NCBI GenBank assembly: GCA_041391765.1
Contig: JAWKNJ010000015.1
Location: forward strand, 1-64,000
Direction: 5' to 3'
Source: SHAN690 sp041391765
GTDB taxonomy: Bacteria; Bacteroidota; Bacteroidia; Flavobacteriales_G; Salibacteraceae
DNA length: 64,000 nt
A model generated the notes under the pieces. That model saw nothing but the letters and a program-made list of their open reading frames with translations, was not told where the DNA came from and did no database searches. A program made the position numbers and the translations under genes. Below, piece after piece: positions 9,387-18,352 of this stretch (the stretch's first letter is position 1; each line of letters begins with the position of its first letter).

Positions 9387-11642
9387 GTGAAGTGGCTAAT
9401 TTCAATCTTGATTATCGCAGCGCTGGCTGCTGGTGCTTGGTTCTTATATCCTAAACTGCAACTGGAGCCGGAGCTTTCAGAGGCCCAATTCTATCCTGAA
9501 AGCACTTGGTTAATCTTTGAGGTGGATAACTTGAGTGAGTTCTACCAACAGCTGAACGATTCTTCTTCCATTTTCAGAGCCATCCCGACTTTGAATGGTG
9601 CATTCGAAAACATGGTGAACTTTCTGAAGCCGGCTTCAGAATCAAAGTCACCGGCAAAAATTATCCTGTATGGTTCTCCGATGAACGTGAAATTCAATCT
9701 CATCACGGAGACTGGTTCAAGCATGGCTTGGCCAGATGGAATTGTAACTGCACATTCCAGTAAGACATTCATAGCTCAGTCTGAAGCAACATCCAAAACG
9801 ATGGCTTCGGCAGACTATAATGCCCTGTTGAAGCGAGCGTCTGCACAGTCAGGGTCAATGAAGGCAATCGTAAAAAAAGAGGCGTTTTCGATCCTTATAG
9901 CCAGCAGCATCTCTTCTAAGCTCTTGCCATTTATTGAGGCTGAAATGCAGGAATTCAGGTGGTTGGGTTTTGACCTTTCATTCGCGCCTAATCTGGCAAT
10001 GGCCAGCGGCATTGGCACTTATGGAAATGATGAGTCAAATCGGCAAAATGCAAGTGACTTAATGCGCTATGTTCCTGCTGAAGCCGAACTGGTGATGATT
10101 TTGGGAGACTCCATTTCGAAATGCGCAATTGTTTCTTGCGCCTATGATATTTCCATGGATAGCGAAGACGCCACCATTTTTCTGCTCACTCAAAAAGACA
10201 GGCACGAATATGCTATGAAATGGATTTCATCGCGGTTTGCGACAGGATGGTTGAATGAATCACCCGTATCTCATGACATGGGTGATGTGATCATAACGGG
10301 AAGTTCAGAATCCATCGTAGAACGTTTCGTAAATGACTACCTCAGCGACCATCGATTGATAGGTTCAGCAGCCTTCGAACCTATGGCATCCCGGGTTTCG
10401 GATGCGTCCTTTACACTCTACATTCGAAACGATGCCTCCGCTCTGCATCCATCGATTCTAAAGGAGATGGACGCATCAAATCGCATAAACTCCATCGTGC
10501 TGCAATCGTACAGCGAGCTACCAGGAAATAAGTTTTTCTCCATAAACGCGCTTCATAATCTTGAGCTTGTGGAAGCTCTACCAACCGCTTGGACAAACTC
10601 CCTTGATGCGAGCATAAATGCAGGGCCATGGTTGTTTAAAAATCACTATTCCGGGGAGCCCGAAATCATTGTTTCGGATGTGGCTAATCAACTTTACCTG
10701 ATCAATGCTGAAGGAAAAACATTATGGAAGCACCAGTTGGAGTCGGCCATTGTCGGTAACGTCCAAATGATTGACGCCTTTTCTTCGGGTAAAAATCAGA
10801 TGCTCTTCGCCACCCATACGATGTTGCATTTGGTCGACCGCAACGGAAACAACGTGGAAGGATTTCCAATCAAGCTTGAGGCCGAAGCAACCGCTCAACC
10901 CACGGCCATCAAATATACAAAGGACAGTGACTACCGCATACTGGTAAACGAGGGGAATAAATTGAAAAACTACGCAACCGATGGATCTGTGGTGAAAGGT
11001 TGGAAGTCACCCGAAATGGGTGGGCCTCTTCAATTGCCGATAGAATGGTTTCTTTTCAGCGGTAAAGACTACCTAATGGCAACAACCACAGACGGCAAAG
11101 TGATTGGCTATGACCGTGAAGGTGGGATCAGAATGAAGGCGATCAAGGTTCCAACCAAAACGTCTCATGCGCAATTGATCAAAGGAGAAAGCCTGAGCAA
11201 ATCATACGTGCTTGGACAAGATACTGCCGGAAATCTGGTAAGGTGTTACTTAGGAGGAGATTGCACGCTCGACAATATTCTTCCGATTGACACCAATTCG
11301 GCTTTGCTTTTCAACCCAAAGTCGAGTTGCAGATTCGTCTGCATAGCACAAAATCGCGTTGTCGGATTGGATGAAAAGCTCAATGTCGTTTTAGACTTCA
11401 CGCTTCCCGAAACTATTACTGACCATCCGGCTATCGCCTGGCCGAATAAGGGCTGGATTCGGCTCAGTAATGACGAGTCTGGAAGGGTATACATTTTAAG
11501 TCCCGAAGGCCAACTTCTGAGCCACATGCCTGCTCCTGGCAGTTCGCATTCGTTGATTACGGACATCGATCAAAATGGTGTCATGGAACTAATCACCGCC
11601 CGTGACGGAAATGAACTAGTTGTTTATCGACTTTCCTACTAG
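9387..11642 (+). CDS. Membrane-anchored protein with C-terminal beta-propeller-like repeats, unknown function
   Basis: This 751-residue protein starts with GTG and has an N-terminal membrane anchor (about 2-20). The next 400 residues resemble the DUF3352-type bacterial proteins (YPESTWLIFEVDNLSEFYQQ). From about residue 410 on it carries repeated beta-blades with PQQ/FG-GAP-like spacing (VANQLYLINAEGKTLWKHQL, MLHLVDRNGNNVEGFP, VRVYILSPEGQLL-type repeats). This suggests a periplasmic or surface scaffold, not an enzyme. It follows rnhB on the same strand and converges with the GH73 gene 3 bases away. No catalytic motif is visible. Confidence 0.75.
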   Translation: MKWLISILIIAALAAGAWFLYPKLQLEPELSEAQFYPESTWLIFEVDNLSEFYQQLNDSSSIFRAIPTLNGAFENMVNFLKPASESKSPAKIILYGSPMNVKFNLITETGSSMAWPDGIVTAHSSKTFIAQSEATSKTMASADYNALLKRASAQSGSMKAIVKKEAFSILIASSISSKLLPFIEAEMQEFRWLGFDLSFAPNLAMASGIGTYGNDESNRQNASDLMRYVPAEAELVMILGDSISKCAIVSCAYDISMDSEDATIFLLTQKDRHEYAMKWISSRFATGWLNESPVSHDMGDVIITGSSESIVERFVNDYLSDHRLIGSAAFEPMASRVSDASFTLYIRNDASALHPSILKEMDASNRINSIVLQSYSELPGNKFFSINALHNLELVEALPTAWTNSLDASINAGPWLFKNHYSGEPEIIVSDVANQLYLINAEGKTLWKHQLESAIVGNVQMIDAFSSGKNQMLFATHTMLHLVDRNGNNVEGFPIKLEAEATAQPTAIKYTKDSDYRILVNEGNKLKNYATDGSVVKGWKSPEMGGPLQLPIEWFLFSGKDYLMATTTDGKVIGYDREGGIRMKAIKVPTKTSHAQLIKGESLSKSYVLGQDTAGNLVRCYLGGDCTLDNILPIDTNSALLFNPKSSCRFVCIAQNRVVGLDEKLNVVLDFTLPETITDHPAIAWPNKGWIRLSNDESGRVYILSPEGQLLSHMPAPGSSHSLITDIDQNGVMELITARDGNELVVYRLSY

Positions 11643-11645
11643 AAA

Positions 11646-12629
11646 CTAGCGACCGGTCAACACTTCGTTGACGTGGCTCATTTTACGAAGCTTAATGACA
11701 TCTCCTGCCTGAGGCACATAACTTTCCGATAGGCCGTTGATCTTTCTTAGCTTCTTCATTTTTACCCCATATTGCTGGGAAATACTGCGCATTGACTCAC
11801 CGGCTTGCACAGCGTGACTATCCTCCTTAGCGTAGTTCCGTTTTGGTTGCAGATAAACGATGTCGCCAGGCATGATAACGTCATTCTTAGCCAAATCATT
11901 GTATTTCAAAATTTGCCAGAGACCCATGTTGTATTTCTTGGCAATGGATGCAGGAGTATCACCAGAATTGGCATTTACAAACTTGATGTTGTTATCGCTC
12001 ACATTCACCGAACGCACCTCCATAACCTTGGGAGTAGAAGAGTCATGCTTTCGGCTTGGACTCACCTTAACATCAGCGACCTCGCCTTCTTTGATTTTGA
12101 CAATTTCGTCATACTTATGAAGTTCATTCTCCTCGATAATCCGAATCAACAGGTCAGCATACTTAGGATTGGTAGCATAACCAGCTGACTTTAATCCTCT
12201 TGCCCAACCCTTGTAGTCTGTAGTTTTCAAATCAAATAAGAATGCGTATCGATCGCGGCCGCTTAGAAACTCGCTATGATCTCGGTATGAATCATAGGCC
12301 TCGTAGTACTTTCGAAAGCACTCATTTTTTTCATCATCATCCTGAATGAAAGTAGGCCCTTCCCATCCCTTGTGGCATTTAATTCCAAAATGATTGTTGG
12401 CATACTTTGCTAAGGGACTGTTTCCATAATCCGATTCGAGCATACCTTGCGCCAGAGTAATGCTAGCAGGAACTCCGCTTGAATGCATCTCCCTAACCGC
12501 CTGATCGGCATACTTAGAAATGTAATCAACCTTACTCATTCTTGGCTCAGAAGGCTGCGATTGCGCAACAACTGACTGCGCCAACAGCGCTGTTGAGAAC
12601 AGTATTGCGTGTAGAGTGTTACTTTGCAT
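11646..12629 (-). CDS. GH73 glucosaminidase with LysM modules
   Basis: This is a roughly 327-residue secreted peptidoglycan hydrolase. I chose the ATG at 12629, which opens a signal peptide ending in VVAQ; the TTG at 12638 is less likely. The glucosaminidase (FlgJ/GH73) domain has the catalytic glutamate in AQGMLESDYGNSPLA (about E65) and the YANNHFGIKC and GWARGLKSAGYATNPKYADLLIRII motifs. Two LysM modules follow (about 200-245 and 265-310). The reaction is hydrolysis of the bond after N-acetylglucosamine in glycan strands. It is divergent from rsgA. With MltF and the M23 peptidase it is the third wall hydrolase within 12.6 kb. Confidence 0.92.
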   Translation of the reverse strand: MQSNTLHAILFSTALLAQSVVAQSQPSEPRMSKVDYISKYADQAVREMHSSGVPASITLAQGMLESDYGNSPLAKYANNHFGIKCHKGWEGPTFIQDDDEKNECFRKYYEAYDSYRDHSEFLSGRDRYAFLFDLKTTDYKGWARGLKSAGYATNPKYADLLIRIIEENELHKYDEIVKIKEGEVADVKVSPSRKHDSSTPKVMEVRSVNVSDNNIKFVNANSGDTPASIAKKYNMGLWQILKYNDLAKNDVIMPGDIVYLQPKRNYAKEDSHAVQAGESMRSISQQYGVKMKKLRKINGLSESYVPQAGDVIKLRKMSHVNEVLTGR

Positions 12630-12663
12630 CGGACACAATTTGAAGTGTAGCGAAATTATTGGG

Positions 12664-12721
12664 TTATCAACATAGTTATGAACACTTCAGTTTGATTTAT
12701 TAACCATTTTATTGTGAATAA
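12664..12721. other. Cluster of DnaA-box-like 9-mers in the GH73-rsgA intergenic region
   Basis: Three 9-mers each differ from TTATCCACA by one or two bases: TTATCAACA at 12664-12672, TTATGAACA at 12676-12684, and TTATTCACA on the minus strand at 12713-12721. The stretch between the last two is AT-rich. It also contains the divergent promoter region of two genes, so the resemblance could be incidental. Confidence 0.25.
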
Positions 12722-12724
12722 CGC

Positions 12725-13648
12725 TTGAAGGGACTGGTAGTTAAAAGTACCGGTAGTTGGTACAAAATAAGAAAAGATGATGGAGAGATTGTCGATGCAC
12801 GCACTCGCGGCAAGCTAAGAACTGTAGGTATCAAAAGCACTAATCCTGTGGCCGTTGGTGATCACGTGGAGATTTCACAACGATCGGAAGGCGATTGGAG
12901 TATTGACGATTTGAGCGATCGCAAAAATTACATTATTCGAAAAGCTACAAAGCTGAGCAAGCAGACGCACATCGTTGCTGCAAACATGGATCTAGCCATT
13001 GTTCTTGTCACGTTAATGCAGCCGAAGCTGAAGCTTGGATTTCTTGACCGAATGCTGGTCACCACTGAGGCATACAACATCCCAACCATCATTGTTTTCA
13101 ATAAGGTGGATGTACTGTCAGCCGATGAACGTCAATACTTGAATGACCTATGCAAGGCATACAAGGACGTAGGATATGACTCTTTGCAAATCTCTGTGCT
13201 GACGGGAGAAGGTATTGATCAGGTCAAGGAACGCATTGAGGGTAAAACAACCGTCATTTCGGGGCACAGTGGAGTCGGAAAGTCATCCCTCTTAAACACT
13301 CTAAATCCATCTTTTAATGCGAGGGTCACTGACGTAAGTGACTTCAACGAAAAGGGACAGCACACTACCACGTTTGCCGAACTATTCGAAGTGAATGACA
13401 CTACATTTATCATTGATACTCCAGGATTGAAAAGCTTTGGTTTGATCAGCATGGATCGCGAAGAACTGAAGGACTATTTCCCAGAAATGCATCGCCTGAG
13501 TGAGAATTGCAAATTCTACAACTGCCTGCACATCAATGAACCGGGGTGTGCCGTAAAACCAGCCTACGAACAAAGTCAGCTGCCCTGGTTTCGCTACGAA
13601 AACTACTTACACTTGTATGAAGAACTTAAGGGCCTTGAGCTAAAATGA
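12725..13648 (+). CDS. rsgA: Ribosome small subunit-dependent GTPase A
   Basis: This 307-residue circularly permuted GTPase has an OB-fold N-domain starting GLVVKSTGSWYKIR, a GTPase core with G4 (NKVD) before G1 (GHSGVGKSS) and G3 (DTPGLK), and a C-terminal zinc knuckle of the form C-x4-C-x-H-x5-C (CKFYNCLHINEPGC). RsgA acts in late maturation of the 30S subunit. The start codon is TTG: family alignments from memory begin exactly at M-x-G-L-V, and no ATG or GTG is available in frame nearby. The gene overlaps dtd by 4 bases (ATGA). Confidence 0.95.
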   Translation: MKGLVVKSTGSWYKIRKDDGEIVDARTRGKLRTVGIKSTNPVAVGDHVEISQRSEGDWSIDDLSDRKNYIIRKATKLSKQTHIVAANMDLAIVLVTLMQPKLKLGFLDRMLVTTEAYNIPTIIVFNKVDVLSADERQYLNDLCKAYKDVGYDSLQISVLTGEGIDQVKERIEGKTTVISGHSGVGKSSLLNTLNPSFNARVTDVSDFNEKGQHTTTFAELFEVNDTTFIIDTPGLKSFGLISMDREELKDYFPEMHRLSENCKFYNCLHINEPGCAVKPAYEQSQLPWFRYENYLHLYEELKGLELK

Positions 13649-14097
13649 GAGCCGTTATACAACGAGTAAGCGAATCTTCGGTGAGCGTGAACAATGAAGT
13701 CACAGGAAAAATCAAAGCCGGTCTCCTAGTTTTGCTGGGAATTGAAGAATCAGACGGAAAGGAGGATGCAGAATGGCTGGCAAACAAAATCTGTGCGCTG
13801 AGAATTTTTGCAGATGAAAATGGATTAATGAATAAATCGTTGATTGACGTCAATGGCGAAGTTCTGGTGGTGAGTCAATTTACGCTTCATGCCTCCACAA
13901 AAAAAGGAACTCGACCGAGCTTTATCAAAGCTGCCAAACCTGATCATGCCATACCCATGTACGAGGCTTTTTGTGAGGCGACCTCGGTCATATTGACAAA
14001 GCCGGTTCAAACCGGAACTTTTGGAGCAATGATGCAAGTGAACCTTGTCAATGATGGCCCGGTAACCATTATTATTGACACCAAGAACAAGGAATGA
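13645..14097 (+). CDS. dtd: D-aminoacyl-tRNA deacylase
   Basis: This 150-residue DTD-family protein starts MRAVIQRVSESSVSV and contains the VSQFTL motif (position about 76) and the NDGPVTI motif near the C-terminus, which form the cross-subunit active site. It hydrolyses D-aminoacyl-tRNAs, preventing D-amino acids from entering proteins. Its ATG overlaps the rsgA stop, so the two are translationally coupled. The length is normal. Confidence 0.96.
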   Translation: MRAVIQRVSESSVSVNNEVTGKIKAGLLVLLGIEESDGKEDAEWLANKICALRIFADENGLMNKSLIDVNGEVLVVSQFTLHASTKKGTRPSFIKAAKPDHAIPMYEAFCEATSVILTKPVQTGTFGAMMQVNLVNDGPVTIIIDTKNKE

Positions 14098-14100
14098 TCT

Positions 14101-15504
14101 GTGGTATTTAACTCGCTTCCATTTCTGATATTTCTGCCCTCGATAGCCATTCTGTATTACCTGCTACCAGCTCGACTCCGATGGATCCTTCTGCTTCTTG
14201 CGAGCTATTTTTTCTACGGATATTGGAAAGTGGAATACCTCGCTCTTATTGCCATCAGCACCATGGTGGACTATGTTGCGGCAAGCACTATTGCATCTAG
14301 CCAGCATATGTTGAAACGTCTAGCTTGGTTAAGTGCGAGTTTGGCTACAAACCTTGGCCTGCTGTTTCTTTTCAAGTACTCATCATGGTTCATGAATGAC
14401 GTGGCCAGTCCACTGAGGATATTGAATGCAGACATGGTCGGTCGATTCAATGAATTTTGGCACTATGCGCTACCGGTGGGCATTTCATTTTACACTTTTC
14501 AAACGATGAGCTATACGGTGGATGTCTATTTCGGAAGGGTTCAGCCAGAACGCAATCCATTCAAATTTGCCTTGTTTGTCAGCTTTTTTCCTCAACTGGT
14601 TGCCGGCCCAATCGAGCGCTTTTCTCGCCTTCATCACCAACTTTTCGAACCGAAAAACCTAACCTATGAAAACCTGCAGCACGGAGGACGACTCATTCTT
14701 TATGGTTTGTTCATCAAAATGTGCGTAGCAGACAACGTTGCTCCTCTGGTAGATCAGATATTCGGAGAATATCAAAGCGCGTCCTCCGTCCAACTGCTCT
14801 GGGGAATGGTCTTGTTTGGCATCCAAATCTTTAGCGACTTTCACGGCTATTCGCTTATTGCCATCGGATCAGCAAGGCTGCTTGGCATTGCACTCATGGA
14901 CAACTTCAACAGCCCGTATTCATCACTCTCCATTCGCGAGTTTTGGACCCGTTGGCACATTTCATTGAGCACCTGGTTTCGTGATTATGTATTCATTCCT
15001 CTAGGAGGAAGCCGCGCGAGCATTGCACGATGGAGTTTAAACATCCTGATCGTATTTCTTGTGAGCGGGCTTTGGCATGGCGCCAATTGGACATTTTTGG
15101 CATGGGGCGCCATTCATGGACTCGCATATCTGATCGAACGTGTGTCCAACTTCAATAGAATGGAGTCATTGTTCATGAAACCCATTCGCTGGTTAATCAC
15201 GTCAGCTGTTGTTTTCCTAGCATGGGTCTTTTTCAGAAGTGAGAACATTGAAACGGCAACTTCTTACATCTATAGGATGTTTTCGGGTGTTGAATCAACA
15301 ATCAATATGGAATGGAGCCCCCTGCTACTCAGCTTTGTGGGCCTATTTCTGATATCAGACTTTGTATTCAAATTCGGCAATATTCATGATTGGCTAAACT
15401 CTAAAAGAGTCCACATTCGTTGGGGAGTTTATGCGCTACTCACCTATTCTATCATGGCTCATTCCGGCACTATCAATCACCCATTCATTTACTTCCAGTT
15501 CTAA
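14101..15504 (+). CDS. MBOAT-family membrane O-acyltransferase (AlgI-like)
   Basis: This 467-residue polytopic protein belongs to the AlgI/DltB branch of MBOAT acyltransferases. The conserved histidines are both present: H286 in FWTRWHISLSTWFRDYV and H326 in SGLWHGANWTF. Such proteins pass acetyl groups across the inner membrane to a surface polysaccharide. The GTG start is 3 bases after the dtd stop, and its stop overlaps the start of the next gene by 1 base. The neighbour has the features of the SGNH/AlgX-type periplasmic partner expected for this system. The acetylated polymer is not evident. Confidence 0.93.
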   Translation: MVFNSLPFLIFLPSIAILYYLLPARLRWILLLLASYFFYGYWKVEYLALIAISTMVDYVAASTIASSQHMLKRLAWLSASLATNLGLLFLFKYSSWFMNDVASPLRILNADMVGRFNEFWHYALPVGISFYTFQTMSYTVDVYFGRVQPERNPFKFALFVSFFPQLVAGPIERFSRLHHQLFEPKNLTYENLQHGGRLILYGLFIKMCVADNVAPLVDQIFGEYQSASSVQLLWGMVLFGIQIFSDFHGYSLIAIGSARLLGIALMDNFNSPYSSLSIREFWTRWHISLSTWFRDYVFIPLGGSRASIARWSLNILIVFLVSGLWHGANWTFLAWGAIHGLAYLIERVSNFNRMESLFMKPIRWLITSAVVFLAWVFFRSENIETATSYIYRMFSGVESTINMEWSPLLLSFVGLFLISDFVFKFGNIHDWLNSKRVHIRWGVYALLTYSIMAHSGTINHPFIYFQF

Positions 15505-16535
15505 TGAGGTTGGCGATACGTATAGTGGCATTTTTTTTCTTATTCCTCGGTTTGAACTGGCTTTACAAACGCTGGGAGCTGACACAATTTCTTGACGAAG
15601 AAGCCTCACAGGTGCTTCAAGTTCGGAAGATTGCAAACTGCGATGTGATTTATATCAGTGAATCGAGCAACTTTTCTCCCGATAATTCAGATGACTTCGA
15701 TCGAAGAAAGCTGAGTCAGTTCATTGCCGACTTTTACCCCGACCTTCAGTTTGAAGCGATCAATCTCCCTGCTTCCCATGCTGGAATTTACAGGCAATTA
15801 CTCCATATTTTTCCAGAAAACAATGACGTAAAAACGTTGATTGTTGCCGTAAACTTGAGATCATTCAATGCAAATTGGATCAACTCAAAATTGGAAACAC
15901 CATTAAACAAATCGGCCGTGATGTATAACAATAGGCCTCCTCTCTTCAATCGCTTTTTGATAAGCCTGAACGCCTATGACGATCGTTCGATCGAGGAGCG
16001 TGAAAAGATCATGCTCAATCATTGGGAAATAGACGAACTGCCTTTTGCATATCCGCATGACAACGTTAAAAACTGGACGGCAGAAGAAAAATGGGGCGAT
16101 TGGCAACACCCAAAACGGCAATTGGCGGATCACTTTATTAAGCAGTACGCCTATGTGATTGATGAAGACAATCCTAGAATAAAAGACTTGGATGAAATAG
16201 TCACCATCGCCAAGTCTAAAGGCTGGAATCTAATGTTTCACATTTTAGCAGAAGATATTGACCGAGCGGATGAACTTGTTGGGCCACAACTCCCTCAAAT
16301 CATGAGATCAAATTCGGATTGGATTACTCAACGTTATTTAGATCAAGGAATTACGGTCGTCAATAATCTTGAGCTACTTCCATCATTAGAATTTGCAGAA
16401 GAGGATTTCCCGAGCGAGCATTACTTTGAGAAAGGTCGAAAAGCACTGGCGCTGAATGTAGCCTTGGAGCTTGAAAAATTCTATGCAGACCAATTCAAAA
16501 ATGCGCCCTGGGTCCACACTCAAAATCACAACTAA
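15504..16535 (+). CDS. Periplasmic SGNH/DHHW-like partner of the MBOAT protein
   Basis: This 343-residue protein has one N-terminal membrane anchor (about 2-22) and a periplasmic domain. A YISESSN motif early in the domain occupies the place of the SGNH block-I serine, and a late PSEHYFEKGRKALA segment resembles the C-terminal catalytic histidine block. It overlaps the MBOAT stop by one base. The arrangement matches AlgI-AlgJ/AlgX or DltB-DltD partner pairs, where the second protein transfers the acyl group to its acceptor. Catalytic residues are inferred from motif position only. Confidence 0.65.
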   Translation: MRLAIRIVAFFFLFLGLNWLYKRWELTQFLDEEASQVLQVRKIANCDVIYISESSNFSPDNSDDFDRRKLSQFIADFYPDLQFEAINLPASHAGIYRQLLHIFPENNDVKTLIVAVNLRSFNANWINSKLETPLNKSAVMYNNRPPLFNRFLISLNAYDDRSIEEREKIMLNHWEIDELPFAYPHDNVKNWTAEEKWGDWQHPKRQLADHFIKQYAYVIDEDNPRIKDLDEIVTIAKSKGWNLMFHILAEDIDRADELVGPQLPQIMRSNSDWITQRYLDQGITVVNNLELLPSLEFAEEDFPSEHYFEKGRKALALNVALELEKFYADQFKNAPWVHTQNHN

Positions 16536-16862
16536 ATGACCATCAAAGAAGCTCAAAATCAAGTTGATGAATGGATCAACTCTGTTGGTGTTCGATACTT
16601 CAATGAACTCACTAATATGGCCATATTGACCGAAGAAGTAGGTGAATTGGCAAGGATCATTGCCCGCAGATATGGCGAACAAAGCGAAAAAGAAAGTGAC
16701 AAGGGAAAGGATTTGGGTGATGAGATGGCCGATGTGTTGTGGGTGCTAGTTTGCTTGGCAAATCAGACCGGTGTCGACTTGACGGATGCACTCACCAAAA
16801 ATTTTGAGAAAAAATCTTCAAGAGATAGCGCTCGTCATCAAAACAACCCAAAACTTAAATGA
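16536..16862 (+). CDS. MazG-like nucleotide pyrophosphohydrolase
   Basis: This 108-residue single-domain protein has the all-alpha NTP-pyrophosphatase motif: EEVGELARIIARRYGE followed by DLGDEMADVLWVLVCLAN, giving the EExxE and ExxD metal ligands. It is expected to hydrolyse (d)NTPs to monophosphates as housekeeping of the nucleotide pool. It starts directly after the previous stop and overlaps the next gene by 4 bases. rsgA-dtd-mazG adjacency is, to my memory, common in Flavobacteriales, so the MBOAT pair may have been inserted between dtd and this gene. Confidence 0.92.
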   Translation: MTIKEAQNQVDEWINSVGVRYFNELTNMAILTEEVGELARIIARRYGEQSEKESDKGKDLGDEMADVLWVLVCLANQTGVDLTDALTKNFEKKSSRDSARHQNNPKLK

Positions 16863-18340
16863 AACAAACTTTAGTGTCTCAGCCCTTAATGCAGCTCCTT
16901 GTTGCTATTGCAGTCTTGGCTTTGGTCGCATCCGTTGGTTTGTTCGATGACTTTGCTGATCCGCATGTGAATATGTGGGATGAAGCGACATATGCATTGA
17001 ATGCATTTGATCAAGCATATAATGGCTTTAGCCTTAACCTAACATCCGAAGGCAAAACCGACTATTACAACACGAAACCTCCACTGGCCATTTGGATTGA
17101 AGCGATGTCCATTCGACTCTTTGGCTTCAACACCTTTGCAATACGCATACATTCCATTCTGTTTGCATTTCTGACTGCATTTTTGACCTGGTTCACTTGC
17201 CTAAAAATTTCAAACCGAAACCATGTTGCCATTCTATCGGGAGTTATTCTTCTGCTATCGCAAGGATTCATCCATACCCATGTTGCCCGCACTGGTGACC
17301 TAGATTCTACGCTCGTGTTTTTTGAGACCATCTACGTTGCAGCAACATTGCTCTTTGCCATGGAAAAAATCTCGTGGCCGCGTTTCTCTTTAGTCTTTAT
17401 TGTTGGAGCTGTCGGAGCTTTTTTTTCAAAGGGAATAGCGGGATTTTTCATGATGCCTTCGGTGATCATAACTATGATCGTTCTGAGGTCAGGTCAATTG
17501 AAGTCCGCCAAGTTCTACTTTCCAATTGCGACATCAGTCATTTTATGCGGAGGTTACTACCTTCTCAAGTGGATCAACGATCCTGAATACTGGAATGTCG
17601 CTTATCAAACTGAGATAGCCCGTTACTGGGATAATGACGTTATCTATTGGATTGAGAAGCCATTCTCGTTCTATTTTAATTGGATTGGTGCTGAGGGTTT
17701 TTACCCGTTCAGCTATCTTCTGATAATAGGAATGCTCCCGTTGATTCTCCTGAAACAGCTGAAAGGGTTGATGCAGGTTTTATACCTCATTCCATTCGTC
17801 TTTTTGCTCATCATTTCTGTGCCACAAGCTAAAATGCATTGGTATGATGCTGCGGCATATCCATGGTTGGCAATCCTCGCTGCAGTATGTCTACACTTAG
17901 GTTTTGAAACACTCAAGGTGATGGTTCCAAAGCACAAGATATCCTTGCTGGCTATGTTCAGTATCATGGCGATCTTACTGCTATACAAAGGTTTCATGAA
18001 TGTGAAATCGGCCAATCGCTTTCAATCTGAAACTATCACTGACCTTGAAACGGAAGGACAATCACTGATGCAAATTGCACAAAGCGGACATCTTCCCGAA
18101 AAACTATCTATTTATAAACCAACTATCCACGAGGAGTTTCTGGATCAATTGAAAGTTTCGGCACTAATTGTAAAGGAGAATCATGAATTTGTTTTTTCCA
18201 TTGATTCTGCGGTTGGTCAGAATTCGACATTCCCTTTGTTAATTTCAGAACTAAACTTTACCGACAGTGTCAAACAGCTGTTAGCACCCGCGAAGTCAGA
18301 AAAGTTTGGAAATTGTGTTCTTTTGACACAAGAATCATAG
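16859..18340 (+). CDS. Glycosyltransferase family 39 (ArnT/PMT-like) membrane protein
   Basis: This 493-residue polytopic protein has the GT39 (PMT_2) pattern: an acidic DE pair in the first luminal loop (NMWDEATYALNAF), a KPPLAIW segment and a HVARTGDLDSTLVFFE motif in the second loop, then about ten further membrane segments and a short soluble C-terminus. The family moves a sugar from a polyprenyl-phosphate donor to lipid A, protein or another acceptor on the periplasmic side. Its ATG overlaps the MazG stop. It is convergent with another GT39-like gene 12 bases downstream. Confidence 0.85.
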   Translation: MKQTLVSQPLMQLLVAIAVLALVASVGLFDDFADPHVNMWDEATYALNAFDQAYNGFSLNLTSEGKTDYYNTKPPLAIWIEAMSIRLFGFNTFAIRIHSILFAFLTAFLTWFTCLKISNRNHVAILSGVILLLSQGFIHTHVARTGDLDSTLVFFETIYVAATLLFAMEKISWPRFSLVFIVGAVGAFFSKGIAGFFMMPSVIITMIVLRSGQLKSAKFYFPIATSVILCGGYYLLKWINDPEYWNVAYQTEIARYWDNDVIYWIEKPFSFYFNWIGAEGFYPFSYLLIIGMLPLILLKQLKGLMQVLYLIPFVFLLIISVPQAKMHWYDAAAYPWLAILAAVCLHLGFETLKVMVPKHKISLLAMFSIMAILLLYKGFMNVKSANRFQSETITDLETEGQSLMQIAQSGHLPEKLSIYKPTIHEEFLDQLKVSALIVKENHEFVFSIDSAVGQNSTFPLLISELNFTDSVKQLLAPAKSEKFGNCVLLTQES

Positions 18341-18352
18341 GCATTAAATCGG

